A stretch of DNA of 64,000 nt, from assembly GCF_000376825.1 (NCBI RefSeq), contig NZ_AQXW01000004.1, forward strand, positions 1 to 64,000, given 5' to 3'. Source of the DNA: Demetria terragena DSM 11295 (GTDB lineage: Bacteria; Actinomycetota; Actinomycetes; Actinomycetales; Dermatophilaceae). Below the pieces are notes generated by a model. The model ran no database searches. It was not told the origin of the DNA and saw only the letters and a list, made by a program, of their open reading frames with translations. The translations under genes and the position numbers were made by a program. Of this stretch, positions 1-8,590 are shown piece after piece (position 1 is the stretch's first letter; the number at the start of each line of letters is the position of its first letter).

Positions 1-88
1 CAGCAGACTACTGGGTTGATAGGCCGGATGTGGAAGCACAGTAATGTGTGTAGCTGACCGGTACTAATAAGCCGATAACTTGACCATA
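1..88 (+). rRNA. rrl: 23S ribosomal RNA, 3' end only
   Basis: The first 88 bases match the conserved 3' end of bacterial 23S rRNA: the GGTTGATAGGCCGG segment followed by ACCGGTACTAATAAGCC and the terminal CTTGACC. The gene starts outside the window. The exact mature 3' end is uncertain by several bases. The spacer to the 5S gene (about 89-222) is strikingly AT-rich compared with the rest of the window and holds a short TGAAA/TTTCA inverted repeat just before the 5S, probably part of processing stems. Confidence 0.95.
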
Positions 89-222
89 ATTAACCATAAG
101 AACAAAACAAAGCATGAATACGCGTCCACTATACAATATCTGAAACAACACACCACAACACCAAACCCCCCGTACGCGGGAACAAGGGTTTGAGAAGAAT
201 GTTGGTGAAACAGTTTCATAGT

Positions 223-341
223 GTTACGGCGGTTATAGCGGAGCGGGAAACGCCCGGTCACATTCCGAACCCGGAAGCTAAGCCCTCCAGCGCCGATGGT
301 ACTGCACTCGGTAGAGTGTGGGAGAGTAGGACACCGCCGGA
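223..341 (+). rRNA. rrf: 5S ribosomal RNA
   Basis: A 119-base segment with the typical actinobacterial 5S layout: the 5' GTTACGGCGG strand pairs with the 3' CACCGCCGGAC strand, and between them are the conserved ATTCCGAACCCGGAAG loop and the GGGAGAGTAGG segment. It follows the 23S gene by about 135 bases and is followed by a strong hairpin terminator, so it closes an rRNA operon. No tRNA gene follows it. Confidence 0.95.
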
Positions 342-353
342 CTACCATTCATG

Positions 354-408
354 AAGATGGTGTCAGGGACTGTGCGACTTTAGTCGCTGTCTCTGGCACC
401 ATCTTTTT
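354..408 (+). terminator. Rho-independent terminator of the rRNA operon
   Basis: AAGATGGTG at 354-362 pairs with CACCATCTT ending at about 405, and the stem continues inward to a GCGACT/AGTCGC pair, giving roughly 24 base pairs with a small bulge and a TT-containing loop. A run of five T follows (404-408). This is the strongest intrinsic terminator in the window, as expected for the end of an rRNA operon, and it insulates the next gene at 458. Confidence 0.92.
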
Positions 409-457
409 GTCGTTCCGTAGTGCTATCTGCCGAATGCGGCAGGAGGAGAGGTCCGTC

Positions 458-1402
458 GTGAGTCGCGAAGAGGATGCAGGCAAGGGTTCCGCACGACGCC
501 CGGACGACGGCCGTGGCGAACGCTGGCGCCGTGCGAGTGGTCGTGACAACGAACGCCAGGACAGCCCCCGTAGCCGCGACGGTCGTAGTGAGGAGCGTCG
601 TACCTCGGCGTCACGTCCTGGACCGCGTTCCTGGGACCGGGGACCACGTCCAAAGGATGGTGGTCCCCGAAGGGAGCCGGTCATTCCCGAGGACATCACC
701 GGTCAGGAACTTGACCGGTCAGTGTGGCGTGAGATGCGGACACTGTCCAAAGAGAACGCTGAGGGCGTGGCGCAGCATCTGGTAGCGACGGTGTCCTTCC
801 TGGATGACGATCCGGACCGTGCCCTCGAGCACGCACAGACGGCGGCGCGGCGCGCTGGGCGTGTGGCGGCAGTGCGTGAGGGGCTCGGCCTGGTCCACTA
901 CCGGCGGGGAGAGTTCAGTGATGCCCTGCGGGAGTTCCGGACGGCTCGGCGACTGTCTGGCTCGCACCACCTCCTGCCCTACATGGCGGACTGTGAGCGT
1001 GGGCTGGGTCGACCTCAGCGCGCCCTCGACCTGGCCGCTTCTCCGGAAGCCAAGACGTTGGGCGAAGAAGACAATATTGAACTCGCGATCGTGGTGTCAG
1101 GTGCGCGACGTGACCTAGGACAGCCTGATGCGGCCGTCATGGTTCTCCGCATTCCTGCGCTGCAGAAGGCTAACCAGCAGCCCTGGGCCGCTCGGCTGCT
1201 GTACGCGTACGCCGACGCGGTGCTCGCCACCGGTAAAGACGACGAGGCCCAGGAGTGGTTTAGCCGGGCGGTGGTTGCCGATCAGAACCAAGAGACCGAT
1301 GCCGCGGAGCGTCTGGCCGAACTTCAAGGCGTGGTTCTGGAAGACCTGGACGACGGCGAGGACCTTGACGATGCTGAGCCGGCAGACGACGAGACCGAAT
1401 AG
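458..1402 (+). CDS. Tetratricopeptide-repeat protein with a charged disordered N-terminus
   Basis: 314 residues. Residues 1-75 are very rich in Arg, Asp, Ser and Gly and look disordered. From about residue 90 on the sequence is helical with TPR-like units (ALEHAQTAARRAGRVAAVRE, LGLVHYRRGEFSDALREFR, YADAVLATGKDDEAQEWFSRA). The C-terminal 20 residues are almost all Asp and Glu. TPRs mediate protein-protein contacts; no enzyme motif is visible. The GTG start at 458 was chosen because AGGAGGAGAG lies 8 bases upstream; longer in-frame starts would run through the rRNA terminator and 5S gene. The position before the HAD-tlyA-nadK-recN genes matches Rv1691 of M. tuberculosis. Function unknown. Confidence 0.85.
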   Translation: MSREEDAGKGSARRPDDGRGERWRRASGRDNERQDSPRSRDGRSEERRTSASRPGPRSWDRGPRPKDGGPRREPVIPEDITGQELDRSVWREMRTLSKENAEGVAQHLVATVSFLDDDPDRALEHAQTAARRAGRVAAVREGLGLVHYRRGEFSDALREFRTARRLSGSHHLLPYMADCERGLGRPQRALDLAASPEAKTLGEEDNIELAIVVSGARRDLGQPDAAVMVLRIPALQKANQQPWAARLLYAYADAVLATGKDDEAQEWFSRAVVADQNQETDAAERLAELQGVVLEDLDDGEDLDDAEPADDETE

Positions 1403-1523
1403 TTCACAGGCCTACGTCCTGGTCTGCCCGCCTTTAGCCGGTTTTCCACAGGGCCCGGTCCGCGCCGTGCGCTTGATTGCAGTTCGGACCAGGCTTGCCC
1501 TTACCTAGAGGAAGGGCGAACAC

Positions 1524-1877
1524 GTGGACAAGGCTTACATATCCAGCAACGAGGTACGCCTCGTGGGGCGGGTCAGTGCAGCCGCTGAAGAGCGAACGTT
1601 GCCAAGTGGCGATGTGCTGGTGACCTTTCGGATTTCCGTACCTAGAGAGACACATCGTCGGTCGCCCGGCGCTCGGCAGGGGCGTACGCCATCAGTGGAT
1701 GCGATTGACATCGCGTGCTTCACGGCCGCCACCCGTCGTCGCGCCCTGCGGTTCAAGGATGGTGAGCGCGTTGAGGTTGCGGGCGCTCTGCGAAGGCGTT
1801 TCTTTCGTACCGCGCGCGGTACGGAGTCGAGGTACGACGTGGAGGCCACCGGACTGCGGAAGGCACCGGCACAATAG
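1524..1877 (+). CDS. Short single-stranded DNA-binding (OB-fold) protein
   Basis: 117 residues. The N-terminal NEVRLVGRVSAAAEERTLPSG and LVTFRISVPRE, then IDIACFTAATRRRALRF and GERVEVAGALRRRFF, follow the strand order of bacterial SSB OB folds. It is shorter than a normal SSB (about 160-180 residues) and ends at RKAPAQ without the Gly/Pro-rich linker and acidic DDxPF tip that recruits repair and replication partners. It is therefore probably an accessory SSB paralogue rather than the main replication SSB. The GTG start at 1524 is preceded by GAGGAAGG. Four bases separate its stop from the next gene. OB-fold assignment is firm; the cellular role is not known from sequence. Confidence 0.8.
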   Translation: MDKAYISSNEVRLVGRVSAAAEERTLPSGDVLVTFRISVPRETHRRSPGARQGRTPSVDAIDIACFTAATRRRALRFKDGERVEVAGALRRRFFRTARGTESRYDVEATGLRKAPAQ

Positions 1878-1881
1878 GACT

Positions 1882-2910
1882 ATGTGTGATGTGGTCTCGA
1901 CCCCGCTCGATGGCATGGATGGCTTGGTCTGCGACCTCGATGGGGTGGTGTACGCAGGACCTAAGGCAATCCCGGGGGCAGTGGAATCGCTGAATGAGAT
2001 CAGTGACCGGCTGCCGGTACTTTTTGCCACGAACAACGCCTCCCGCCCGCCAGATGTGGTGGCTGGGCACCTGCACGATCTGGGCATCACGACGACCACT
2101 GACCGAGTGGTGACCAGTTCCACCGCCGGAGCGCGCGTGCTTGCCGATTTGTTGCCCGCTGGCACGCAGGTTCTTGCGGTGGGCGGTATCGGTGTCGCTC
2201 GCGCGCTCGAGGACGTCGGCCTGCAGCCGGTGGGCGCGGTTGATTGCACGACGTCGCTTCCGACCGCCGTTCTGCAGGGCTACGGGCCCGATGTCACCGC
2301 GACCGACCTCGCGACGGCGTCCTTCGCGGTGGCGGCTGGTGCACGATGGGTCGCGACCAATCGTGACCTGACCTTGCCGACCGAGCGGGGTCCGGCGCCG
2401 GGCAACGGTGCTCTCGTCGCCGCAGTCGCGATCGCCACCGGTGTGGAGCCCGAGTCGGTCGGCAAGCCAGGGCCGTTGATGTATCAGCAAGCGGCTGATC
2501 TGGTGGATGCTCAACCCCGACGCATGCTCGGTGTGGGCGATCGACTGGAAACCGATATTGCGGGTGCCAGAGCCGCGGGGATGAAGTCGGCGATGGTGTT
2601 GACCGGCGTACACGGGCCGCTGGATCTGGCCGTCGCGCTGCGCGACATGCGGCCGGACTTCATCCTGAACGACCTCACGGACCTCTTGACCCCCTATGAA
2701 CCAGTGTGCCGCGCCGGGGAGTGCGAGTTCACCTGCGGTCCCGCGCGATCAGGCTGGACCGGCAACCGTCTTGAGTTCTCCGGCGGCGGGATTGAACGCG
2801 TACGCGTCGTGCTCGCCGCGCTATGGCAGGCACGCGATCAGGAGATGCTCGACGCGGACGCCGCCAGGGAGGTGATGCGCAGTAGCGTGGGCCTTGATGA
2901 GTTGCGTTAA
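1882..2910 (+). CDS. HAD-IIA family hydrolase (NagD-like phosphatase)
   Basis: 342 residues. HAD motif I is DLDGVVYAG (nucleophile and acid/base Asp at about residues 19 and 21), motif II is ATNNASR at about 50-56, and the K-P-G-P segment plus GVGDRLETDIAGARAAGM give motifs III and IV. The large cap between motifs II and III is that of class IIA (NagD / p-nitrophenylphosphatase-like) enzymes. About 60 residues beyond the HAD domain contain CRAGECEFTCG, a small Cys cluster (Cys at roughly 267, 271 and 275) not typical of the family. Start at 1882 sits four bases after the SSB stop; a longer in-frame start would overlap the SSB gene. Substrate unknown; the homologous position in M. tuberculosis is Rv1692. 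Confidence 0.87.
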   Translation: MCDVVSTPLDGMDGLVCDLDGVVYAGPKAIPGAVESLNEISDRLPVLFATNNASRPPDVVAGHLHDLGITTTTDRVVTSSTAGARVLADLLPAGTQVLAVGGIGVARALEDVGLQPVGAVDCTTSLPTAVLQGYGPDVTATDLATASFAVAAGARWVATNRDLTLPTERGPAPGNGALVAAVAIATGVEPESVGKPGPLMYQQAADLVDAQPRRMLGVGDRLETDIAGARAAGMKSAMVLTGVHGPLDLAVALRDMRPDFILNDLTDLLTPYEPVCRAGECEFTCGPARSGWTGNRLEFSGGGIERVRVVLAALWQARDQEMLDADAAREVMRSSVGLDELR

Positions 2911-2950
2911 AGCGACGCACCCACAGCGTGAAGGTTAAGAGAGGCTGACG

Positions 2951-3571
2951 ATGACACTGAATACCCATCACCTACGGGCTGCGATGCAATTCCTTGCGGG
3001 CGCTGGAGAAGTAACGCGAACCAAGGCTGTCGAGACTGCGCAGTTCCTGCTGAGCCTTCCGGCTCAGATACCCGGTGGAGCCGAGACGGCTGATCGTGCC
3101 GTGGCAGTGTCGAAGCAAGCGAGTGACCTCGCGGACGAGTTGATCAGCGCCGCAGCGGCGAACCAAGAGAATCTGCGACACATGATTCAACACGAGATCT
3201 CTACCCAACTCGGGCGTCTTGGCCTGTCAGGTGGCGCCGACCAGGAGGCTCCGTCCGCCGCGCCAGCGACGAAGACTGCACCGGCAGCGAAGAAGACGGC
3301 GGCAAAGAAGGCCACAGCGAAGAAGGCTGCGCCAGCGAAGAAGGCCGCGGCAAAGAAGTCGGCACCTGCCACGAAGAAGGCCGCGCCAGCGAAGAAGACG
3401 GCCGCGAAGAAGGCCGCGCCAGCCAAGAAGGCCGCCGCAAAGAAGACCACAGCCAAGAAGGCTGCGCCAGCGAAGAAGACGGCGGCAAAGAAGACTGCGC
3501 CGACGTCGAGCACCTCAACCACGACATCCACTCAGACTCCACCATCTGGAGCCACTGAGGGTCAGGCGTGA
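2951..3571 (+). CDS. Protein with helical N-terminal domain and histone H1-like Lys/Ala tail
   Basis: 206 residues. Residues 1-90 are amphipathic helix (MQFLAGAGEVTRTKAVETAQ, ASDLADELISAAAANQENLR), resembling phasin-like or apolipoprotein-like coiled coils. Residues about 105-185 are a low-complexity run of KKAA, KKTAAKK and APAKK units, like eukaryotic H1 or the tail of actinobacterial HupB, and would bind DNA or RNA electrostatically. The last 20 residues are Thr/Ser-rich. The AAG/GCC-rich coding repeat (about 3270-3500) is prone to slippage and length change. RBS GAGAGG precedes the ATG. The stop overlaps the next GTG start by 4 nt, so the two are co-translated. Function is inferred only from composition. 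Confidence 0.8.
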   Translation: MTLNTHHLRAAMQFLAGAGEVTRTKAVETAQFLLSLPAQIPGGAETADRAVAVSKQASDLADELISAAAANQENLRHMIQHEISTQLGRLGLSGGADQEAPSAAPATKTAPAAKKTAAKKATAKKAAPAKKAAAKKSAPATKKAAPAKKTAAKKAAPAKKAAAKKTTAKKAAPAKKTAAKKTAPTSSTSTTTSTQTPPSGATEGQA

Positions 3572-3813
3572 CCGAAGACCAGACACCTGTTCAGGCGCCG
3601 GAGCCGACTGCTCCTACGCCTGAACCGGCCACCTCACCCCCAGACCGAATCAACCTCGATCTCCCTCCTCGTGAACCCACCGGGGACGCAGACGTCGACC
3701 ATGCGCTGGCGGCACTGGACGATGTCAGCGGCGCTGGGCTCCAGGAACACCTGGAGGCAGTGGAGGCCGCTCAGGGTGCGCTGCAGCAGCGGCTAGCCGA
3801 TACCCGTGGGTGA
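3568..3813 (+). CDS. Small acidic hypothetical protein upstream of tlyA
   Basis: 81 residues from a GTG overlapping the previous stop (GTGA). The first 35 residues are Pro/Thr/Glu-rich and probably disordered; residues 40-81 form a predicted helix (VDHALAALDDVSGAGLQEHL, AVEAAQGALQQRLADTRG). A small protein occupies the same place (Rv1693) before tlyA in M. tuberculosis. I recognise no domain. Its 3' end overlaps the GTG start of tlyA by 4 nt. The opposite charge from the Lys-rich upstream product and the tight coupling suggest the two could interact, which is only inference. Confidence 0.7.
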   Translation: MTEDQTPVQAPEPTAPTPEPATSPPDRINLDLPPREPTGDADVDHALAALDDVSGAGLQEHLEAVEAAQGALQQRLADTRG

Positions 3814-4661
3814 TACCGAGCCGGGTAATCGCGATGGCCGACTCTGAATCCGACCTGTCGCACGCTCCGCGAGAGCGAGTCGACCAGGCCCTGGTGGCCC
3901 GCGGGCTGGCGCGTAGTCGCGCGCTCGCACGGGAGTACGTCAAGGCCGGTCGAGTGCTCCGTGATGGGGTCCCCGTTCGCAAGCCGTCCGAGGCTGTGGC
4001 GACGGACGCAAGCCTGGAAGTCTCGGGCGAGGTCGACCCTTGGGTGGGGCGCGCGGCGTACAAACTGTTGGCCGTGGTGGAGGCATTCCGGCCATACCTT
4101 GACGCCGCTGAGCGCCGGTGCCTAGATATCGGTGCCTCGACGGGCGGGTTTACGCAGGTGCTGTTGGCGCAGGGAGCATCGGAGGTGACGGCCCTCGACG
4201 TCGGACATGGTCAACTGGCGCAAGTGCTGCGTGATGACCCGCGAGTGGTGGAACGCTCCGGCACGAGCATCCGCGACGTGGGAGCCCAGGACCTTGGCGG
4301 TCCCTTTGACATGGTCGTAGTCGACCTCAGTTTTATCTCCCTTCGGCTGGTGATGGACCGGGTCGCTCAATGTGTGACAGCCACTGGCGATGTCATCGTC
4401 CTAGTCAAGCCGCAGTTTGAAGTAGGCCGCGCCGCGTTGAGCAAGACGGGCGTCGTGACGTCGGCCGTGCAGCGCGTCCAGGTAGTCCAAGACGTAGTGG
4501 AGTCGGCGCGCGCGCAGGGCCTGTATCCGCATGGGCTCCTCCATAGTCCCGTGCGTGGGACAACGGGCAACGTGGAGTACCTGCTCTGGTTGGCGCCGCG
4601 GACAGACGGCATGATGAGCACAATGGACCTCACCACCGCACTGGACCCGGCCGGCCGATGA
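3810..4661 (+). CDS. tlyA: TlyA family 16S/23S rRNA 2'-O-methyltransferase
   Basis: 283 residues from the GTG at 3810, which overlaps the preceding stop; an ATG at 3834 would give 275 residues and is equally possible because the S4 domain only begins at RERVDQALVARGLARSRALA. That S4 RNA-binding domain is followed by an FtsJ-like SAM-binding fold with CLDIGASTGGFTQVLLAQGA (motif I), ALDVGHGQL (motif II), and DMVVVDLSFISLRL and IVLVKPQFEVG. TlyA methylates 2'-OH groups in 16S and 23S rRNA and in mycobacteria this makes ribosomes sensitive to capreomycin. The stop overlaps the nadK ATG by 4 nt. Confidence 0.93.
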   Translation: MIPSRVIAMADSESDLSHAPRERVDQALVARGLARSRALAREYVKAGRVLRDGVPVRKPSEAVATDASLEVSGEVDPWVGRAAYKLLAVVEAFRPYLDAAERRCLDIGASTGGFTQVLLAQGASEVTALDVGHGQLAQVLRDDPRVVERSGTSIRDVGAQDLGGPFDMVVVDLSFISLRLVMDRVAQCVTATGDVIVLVKPQFEVGRAALSKTGVVTSAVQRVQVVQDVVESARAQGLYPHGLLHSPVRGTTGNVEYLLWLAPRTDGMMSTMDLTTALDPAGR

Positions 4662-5605
4662 CCGCGACCGGAGACGTCCGCCCGCGAGCGGAGTCAGGCC
4701 AGCCGCGCCGAGTGTTGTTGGTCGGGCACCCCGGTCGCCCACGCGCCGTCGAGGTGGCGCGCGAACTGGTCGATGCGCTGGGCCGCCACGGAATCACCAT
4801 GACCGGAGACGAGGTCGAGCTCCAAGAGTTCGGCCTGCTGGGGCGATCCAACGTCGAAGCGGTCAATCTGCATGAGCCAGCCGAGGGCACCGAGCTCGTC
4901 GTCGTCCTCGGCGGTGATGGCACGATCCTGCGCGCGGCCGAGATCGTTCACTCCTATGGACTGCCCCTCTTGGGTATCAACCTGGGGCACGTTGGATTCC
5001 TGGCTGAAGCCGAACCCGAAGACATCGACCACATCGTGGCCGGAATTGTGGACCGTTCCTGGACGGTGGAGCAGCGACAGACCCTCGAGGTCACCGCGCG
5101 CAAAGACGGCGAGATCATCTGCACCGGTTGGGCACTCAACGAGGCCACGGTCGAAAAGGCGGCCAGAGAGCGGATGCTCGAACTGGTCATCGAGATTGAT
5201 GGCAGGCCACTGTCCCGGTGGGGCTGCGACGGGGTGGTCATGGCGACGCCCACGGGTTCGACTGCCTACGCTTTCAGCACAGGTGGACCCGTGATCTGGC
5301 CCGGAGTTGAGGCGCTCCTGGTGTGCCCGATCTCGGCGCACGCACTGTTCTCTCGACCTTTGGTGCTCGGTCCCGATGCGCGTCTCGCGATTGAACTTCT
5401 GACCTCCACAGAGAGCCGGGGCGTCCTGTGGTTTGACGGACGTCGACCCTTCGAGTTGCCCGCTGGTGCCCGCATCGAAGTGCAGCGAGGCCATCGGACC
5501 GTCGACTTAGCTCGGCTGACGCCGTCGCCATTCGTGGATCGGCTCGTCGCCAAGTTCGACCTCCCGGTCGCAGGTTGGCGCGGTCAGCGTGAACGGCGCG
5601 GCTGA
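4658..5605 (+). CDS. nadK: NAD kinase
   Basis: 315 residues. GGDGTIL at residues 85-91 is the diagnostic ATP/NAD kinase motif; LGINLGHVGFLAE, ALNEATVEKAARERM (NE motif), and CDGVVMATPTGSTAYAFSTG follow in the usual order. It phosphorylates NAD to NADP in the cytoplasm. The ATG overlaps tlyA's stop (ATGA), continuing the coupled tlyA-nadK arrangement conserved in actinobacteria. The 20-residue N-terminal extension before the first strand is normal for this group. Confidence 0.95.
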   Translation: MTATGDVRPRAESGQPRRVLLVGHPGRPRAVEVARELVDALGRHGITMTGDEVELQEFGLLGRSNVEAVNLHEPAEGTELVVVLGGDGTILRAAEIVHSYGLPLLGINLGHVGFLAEAEPEDIDHIVAGIVDRSWTVEQRQTLEVTARKDGEIICTGWALNEATVEKAARERMLELVIEIDGRPLSRWGCDGVVMATPTGSTAYAFSTGGPVIWPGVEALLVCPISAHALFSRPLVLGPDARLAIELLTSTESRGVLWFDGRRPFELPAGARIEVQRGHRTVDLARLTPSPFVDRLVAKFDLPVAGWRGQRERRG

Positions 5606-5629
5606 ATCGCCCCGCCTCCCTAGCCTCAC

Positions 5630-5635
5630 TACAGT
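5630..5635 (+). promoter_or_regulatory. Probable -10 box of a leaderless recN transcript
   Basis: TACAGT lies exactly six bases before the GTG of recN, and there is no Shine-Dalgarno sequence in between. That spacing puts the transcription start at or next to the start codon, the leaderless arrangement common in actinobacteria. No convincing -35 element is visible. Confidence 0.5.
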
Positions 5636-5641
5636 GATCGC

Positions 5642-7378
5642 GTGCTGAAAGAGATCCGCATCCAAGGGCTTGGCGTCATTGACGACGCCACGATTCCCCT
5701 TGGCGCCGGCCTCAACGTGCTCACTGGCGAAACCGGCGCAGGCAAGACCATGGTGGTGTCGGCGTTGGGCCTGCTACTCGGGGAGCGTGCCGACAGCGGC
5801 CGCGTGCGTACCGGCAGCGATCGTGCCTCAGTCGAAGGCCTCGTCGACGTGCCGCCAGATCATCCTGCTGCTGTTCGAGCCAAAGAAGCCGGTGGCGACG
5901 TCCAGGACGGCTTGATCCTTGCGCGAACCGTCGCAGGCACGGGCCGCTCCCGGGCGTTCGTCGGTGGGCGCTCGGCGCCGGTCTCGGTGCTCGCCGATCT
6001 TGGTGAGCACCTGGTCGCGGTCCACGGTCAGGCCGATCAATGGCGATTGCAGCGACCCGACCAGCACCGTGTCGTGCTGGATGCCTTCGGCGGCGACGCG
6101 ATCCGCAAGCCGCAGGAGCGCTACCAGGAGCTCCTGCACGATTGGCGCCAGAGCCGACGTGAGCTGGCCGACCTCATGGCCCAACGTCGAGAACGCGCGC
6201 AACGCCTGGCCATGTTGACCAAGGCCCTTGAGGAGATCGAGCAGGTCAACCCGCAACCAGGGGAAGACGACTCGCTCCGGGAAGAAGCCGACCGCCTAAC
6301 CCACGTTGATGCCCTGCAAGATGCCGCGCACACCGCGCAACTGGCCCTTCTCGGCGACGATCACGACGCGACCCACACTGCCGCCACCGTGACTGAGCTC
6401 GTGGCGCAAGCCCGTAGCGCGCTCAATGCTGCGGCCGGTCTGGATCCGACGCTGGCCGGGCTCGACAAGAGGCTCCAGGAGGTGGGTGTGCTCGCCGGCG
6501 AGTTGGGCGCCGATCTGGCCAGTTACCTCGCCGACTTGGACTCTGACCCGGCCCGGCTCGCGCAGATCCACGAGCGTCGGGCCACCCTCACGGCCCTGCA
6601 ACGCAGCTACGGCGACACCCTCGAGGACGTCCTTGAATGGAGCCGCAACGCGGCAGTCGAGGCCGGCGAACTCGCCGGAACTAGTGATCGTGTCGAAGAA
6701 CTCGAGCGCGCTGTTGCCGAGCTCGAACCGGCGGTGGGAGAGGCCGCAAGCGCGCTATCCGAGGCCAGGAAGGTAGCGGCCGCTGATCTTGCCGAGCAGG
6801 TCAGTGATGAGTTGGACCACCTCGCGATGGCCTCGGCCCAGCTCAGCGTTCAGGTGAGCCAACGCGAGGAGCAGGACGGACTGCCGCTGCCCGACGGGCG
6901 GCGCGTCCTGGCCCACCCCCATGGCGTCGATGACTTGGAGATCCTGCTGGCCGCAGGGTCGGGAACTCCGCCCCGGAGCGTGGCCAAGGCCGCCTCCGGC
7001 GGTGAGCTGTCCCGCGTGATGCTTGCCCTTGAGGTCGTGACTGGGTCCGGTGATGTCCCCACCTTTGTGTTCGACGAGGTCGACGCCGGCATCGGTGGTG
7101 CCGCCGCATTAGACGTCGGAGCACGCCTTCAGGCACTTGCCCAGCATGCGCAAGTGATCGTCGTGACCCACCTCGCCCAGGTCGCGGCGTACGCCGATCG
7201 GCACTTGGTAGTACGCAAAGAGGACGACGGTCATGTGACGTCAAGTGGTGTTGTTCTAGTCGAGGGGCGAGAGCGCGAATCTGAACTTGCCCGGATGCTC
7301 GGCGGAAAGAGCGATAGCTCGACCGCCCGCAAACACGCACGCGAACTCCTGGCCGCAGCGGCTCAGGTTGACCAGTAG
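5642..7378 (+). CDS. recN: DNA repair ATPase RecN
   Basis: 578 residues, normal length for the family. SMC-like architecture: Walker A GETGAGKT at residues 29-36, QADQWRLQRPDQHR (Q-loop region), two long coiled coils rich in Glu/Arg/Leu in the middle (about 165-225 and 315-400), ABC signature SGGELSRVMLAL, and Walker B TFVFDEVDAGIGG. RecN acts early in double-strand-break repair, holding DNA ends together. It is probably transcribed both from upstream genes and from its own leaderless promoter at 5630. GTG start; no competing upstream in-frame start. Confidence 0.95.
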   Translation: MLKEIRIQGLGVIDDATIPLGAGLNVLTGETGAGKTMVVSALGLLLGERADSGRVRTGSDRASVEGLVDVPPDHPAAVRAKEAGGDVQDGLILARTVAGTGRSRAFVGGRSAPVSVLADLGEHLVAVHGQADQWRLQRPDQHRVVLDAFGGDAIRKPQERYQELLHDWRQSRRELADLMAQRRERAQRLAMLTKALEEIEQVNPQPGEDDSLREEADRLTHVDALQDAAHTAQLALLGDDHDATHTAATVTELVAQARSALNAAAGLDPTLAGLDKRLQEVGVLAGELGADLASYLADLDSDPARLAQIHERRATLTALQRSYGDTLEDVLEWSRNAAVEAGELAGTSDRVEELERAVAELEPAVGEAASALSEARKVAAADLAEQVSDELDHLAMASAQLSVQVSQREEQDGLPLPDGRRVLAHPHGVDDLEILLAAGSGTPPRSVAKAASGGELSRVMLALEVVTGSGDVPTFVFDEVDAGIGGAAALDVGARLQALAQHAQVIVVTHLAQVAAYADRHLVVRKEDDGHVTSSGVVLVEGRERESELARMLGGKSDSSTARKHARELLAAAAQVDQ

Positions 7379-7390
7379 AGGGCGCGTCCC

Positions 7391-8590
7391 GTGGCACGAT
7401 GGACCGCGATGAAGAGTCCGCTCCGTCGGCGCGATAACGCCAAGCCCGCCGCACAGACCATCGGCACCGTGCGTGTGGATTCTCGGACCAAGAATCTGAC
7501 GAAGCGGTTGCGTCCAGGAGATCTGGCGATCATTAATCATCGCGACATCGATCAAGTGAGCGCTGAGGCGCTGGTGGCGTGTCGGCCGTGTGCGGTGGTC
7601 AACGCCGCCCCATCGATCAGCGGGCGCTATCCCAACCTCGGCCCGCGCATCCTGATTGACGCGGGAATCCCGCTCCTCGATCATGTCGGCGCGGGCGTCA
7701 TGGCCGTAGCAGAAGGCGAACTGGCGCACGTCGAAGCAGACCAACTATTCCTCGGTGATGAGCCAGTCGCGACTGGAACTGTCTTGACGGCTGAGCTGAT
7801 TGAGGACCTCATGGACGAGGCCCGTGCTGGCCTCTCGGTGCAGATGGAGGCATTCGCCGACAACACCATGACCTACCTGCGAGAAGAGCGGGATCTGCTG
7901 CTCAACGGCGTGGGCGTGCCCGACGTACGCACCGACATGGACGGTCGAGCCGTGCTAGTTGTCGTACGTGGCTACCACTACAAGGAAGACTTGCAGATGC
8001 TTCGGCCCTTCATCCGGGATCGAAAGCCTGTCCTGATCGGTGTTGATGGCGGGGCCGATGCGCTGGTGGAGGCCGGTTACCGGCCCGACCTCATCGTGGG
8101 CGACATGGACTCAGTCAGTGATGCCACGCTTGCCAGCGGCGCTGAAGTGGTCGTGCACGCCTACCGCGACGGCCGGGCGCCGGGAATGCAGCGAGTCGAG
8201 GAACTGGGCGTCGAGAACGCCGTCGCCTTCCCGGCCACCGGGACCAGCGAGGACATTGCCATGTTGCTCGCGGACGACCTCGGAGCAGAGCTCATCGTGG
8301 CTGTCGGCACGCACGCGACCCTCGTGGAGTTCCTGGACAAAGGCCGAGCAGGCATGGCCTCAACCTTCCTCACCCGACTACGAGTCGGCGGCAAACTCGT
8401 CGACGCTAAAGGCGTGAGCCAGTTGTACCGCAACAGTGTCCCCACCTGGTCTCTCTTCATGTTGGTGGTGGCCGGTCTGTTTGCCTTAGTGGTGGCGCTG
8501 TCGGTCACACAGGCTGGATCAGCCATGCTTCAGGTCATGGGTGCTCGGTGGGATGACCTCTGGTCGTGGTTGGTAGGAGTCGTGACGTGA
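7391..8590 (+). CDS. steA: SteA, cytokinetic-ring / cell-separation protein
   Basis: 399 residues from GTG 7391 (AGAGG about 9 bases upstream); ATG 7409 would begin MKSPLRRRD and aligns better with M. tuberculosis Rv1697. The central region NAAPSISGRYPNLGPRILID and the thiamin-pyrophosphokinase-like IGVDGGADALVEAGY...DLIVGDMDSVSD are family hallmarks. A single transmembrane helix (about residues 352-376, LFMLVVAGLFALVVALSV) lies near the C-terminus. In Corynebacterium SteA works with SteB in controlling septal peptidoglycan hydrolysis for daughter-cell separation. The stop overlaps steB's GTG. Confidence 0.9.
   Translation: MARWTAMKSPLRRRDNAKPAAQTIGTVRVDSRTKNLTKRLRPGDLAIINHRDIDQVSAEALVACRPCAVVNAAPSISGRYPNLGPRILIDAGIPLLDHVGAGVMAVAEGELAHVEADQLFLGDEPVATGTVLTAELIEDLMDEARAGLSVQMEAFADNTMTYLREERDLLLNGVGVPDVRTDMDGRAVLVVVRGYHYKEDLQMLRPFIRDRKPVLIGVDGGADALVEAGYRPDLIVGDMDSVSDATLASGAEVVVHAYRDGRAPGMQRVEELGVENAVAFPATGTSEDIAMLLADDLGAELIVAVGTHATLVEFLDKGRAGMASTFLTRLRVGGKLVDAKGVSQLYRNSVPTWSLFMLVVAGLFALVVALSVTQAGSAMLQVMGARWDDLWSWLVGVVT

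Noticed and set aside
296-457. N-terminal extension of the TPR gene up to position 296
   Set aside because: It would be translated from the 5S rRNA and its terminator; GTG 458 has a good ribosome binding site.
3187-3545. Hydrophobic minus-strand frames opposite the Lys/Ala-rich gene
   Set aside because: They are the complement of AAG/GCC repeats, which gives Phe/Ala or Leu/Ser runs by chance.
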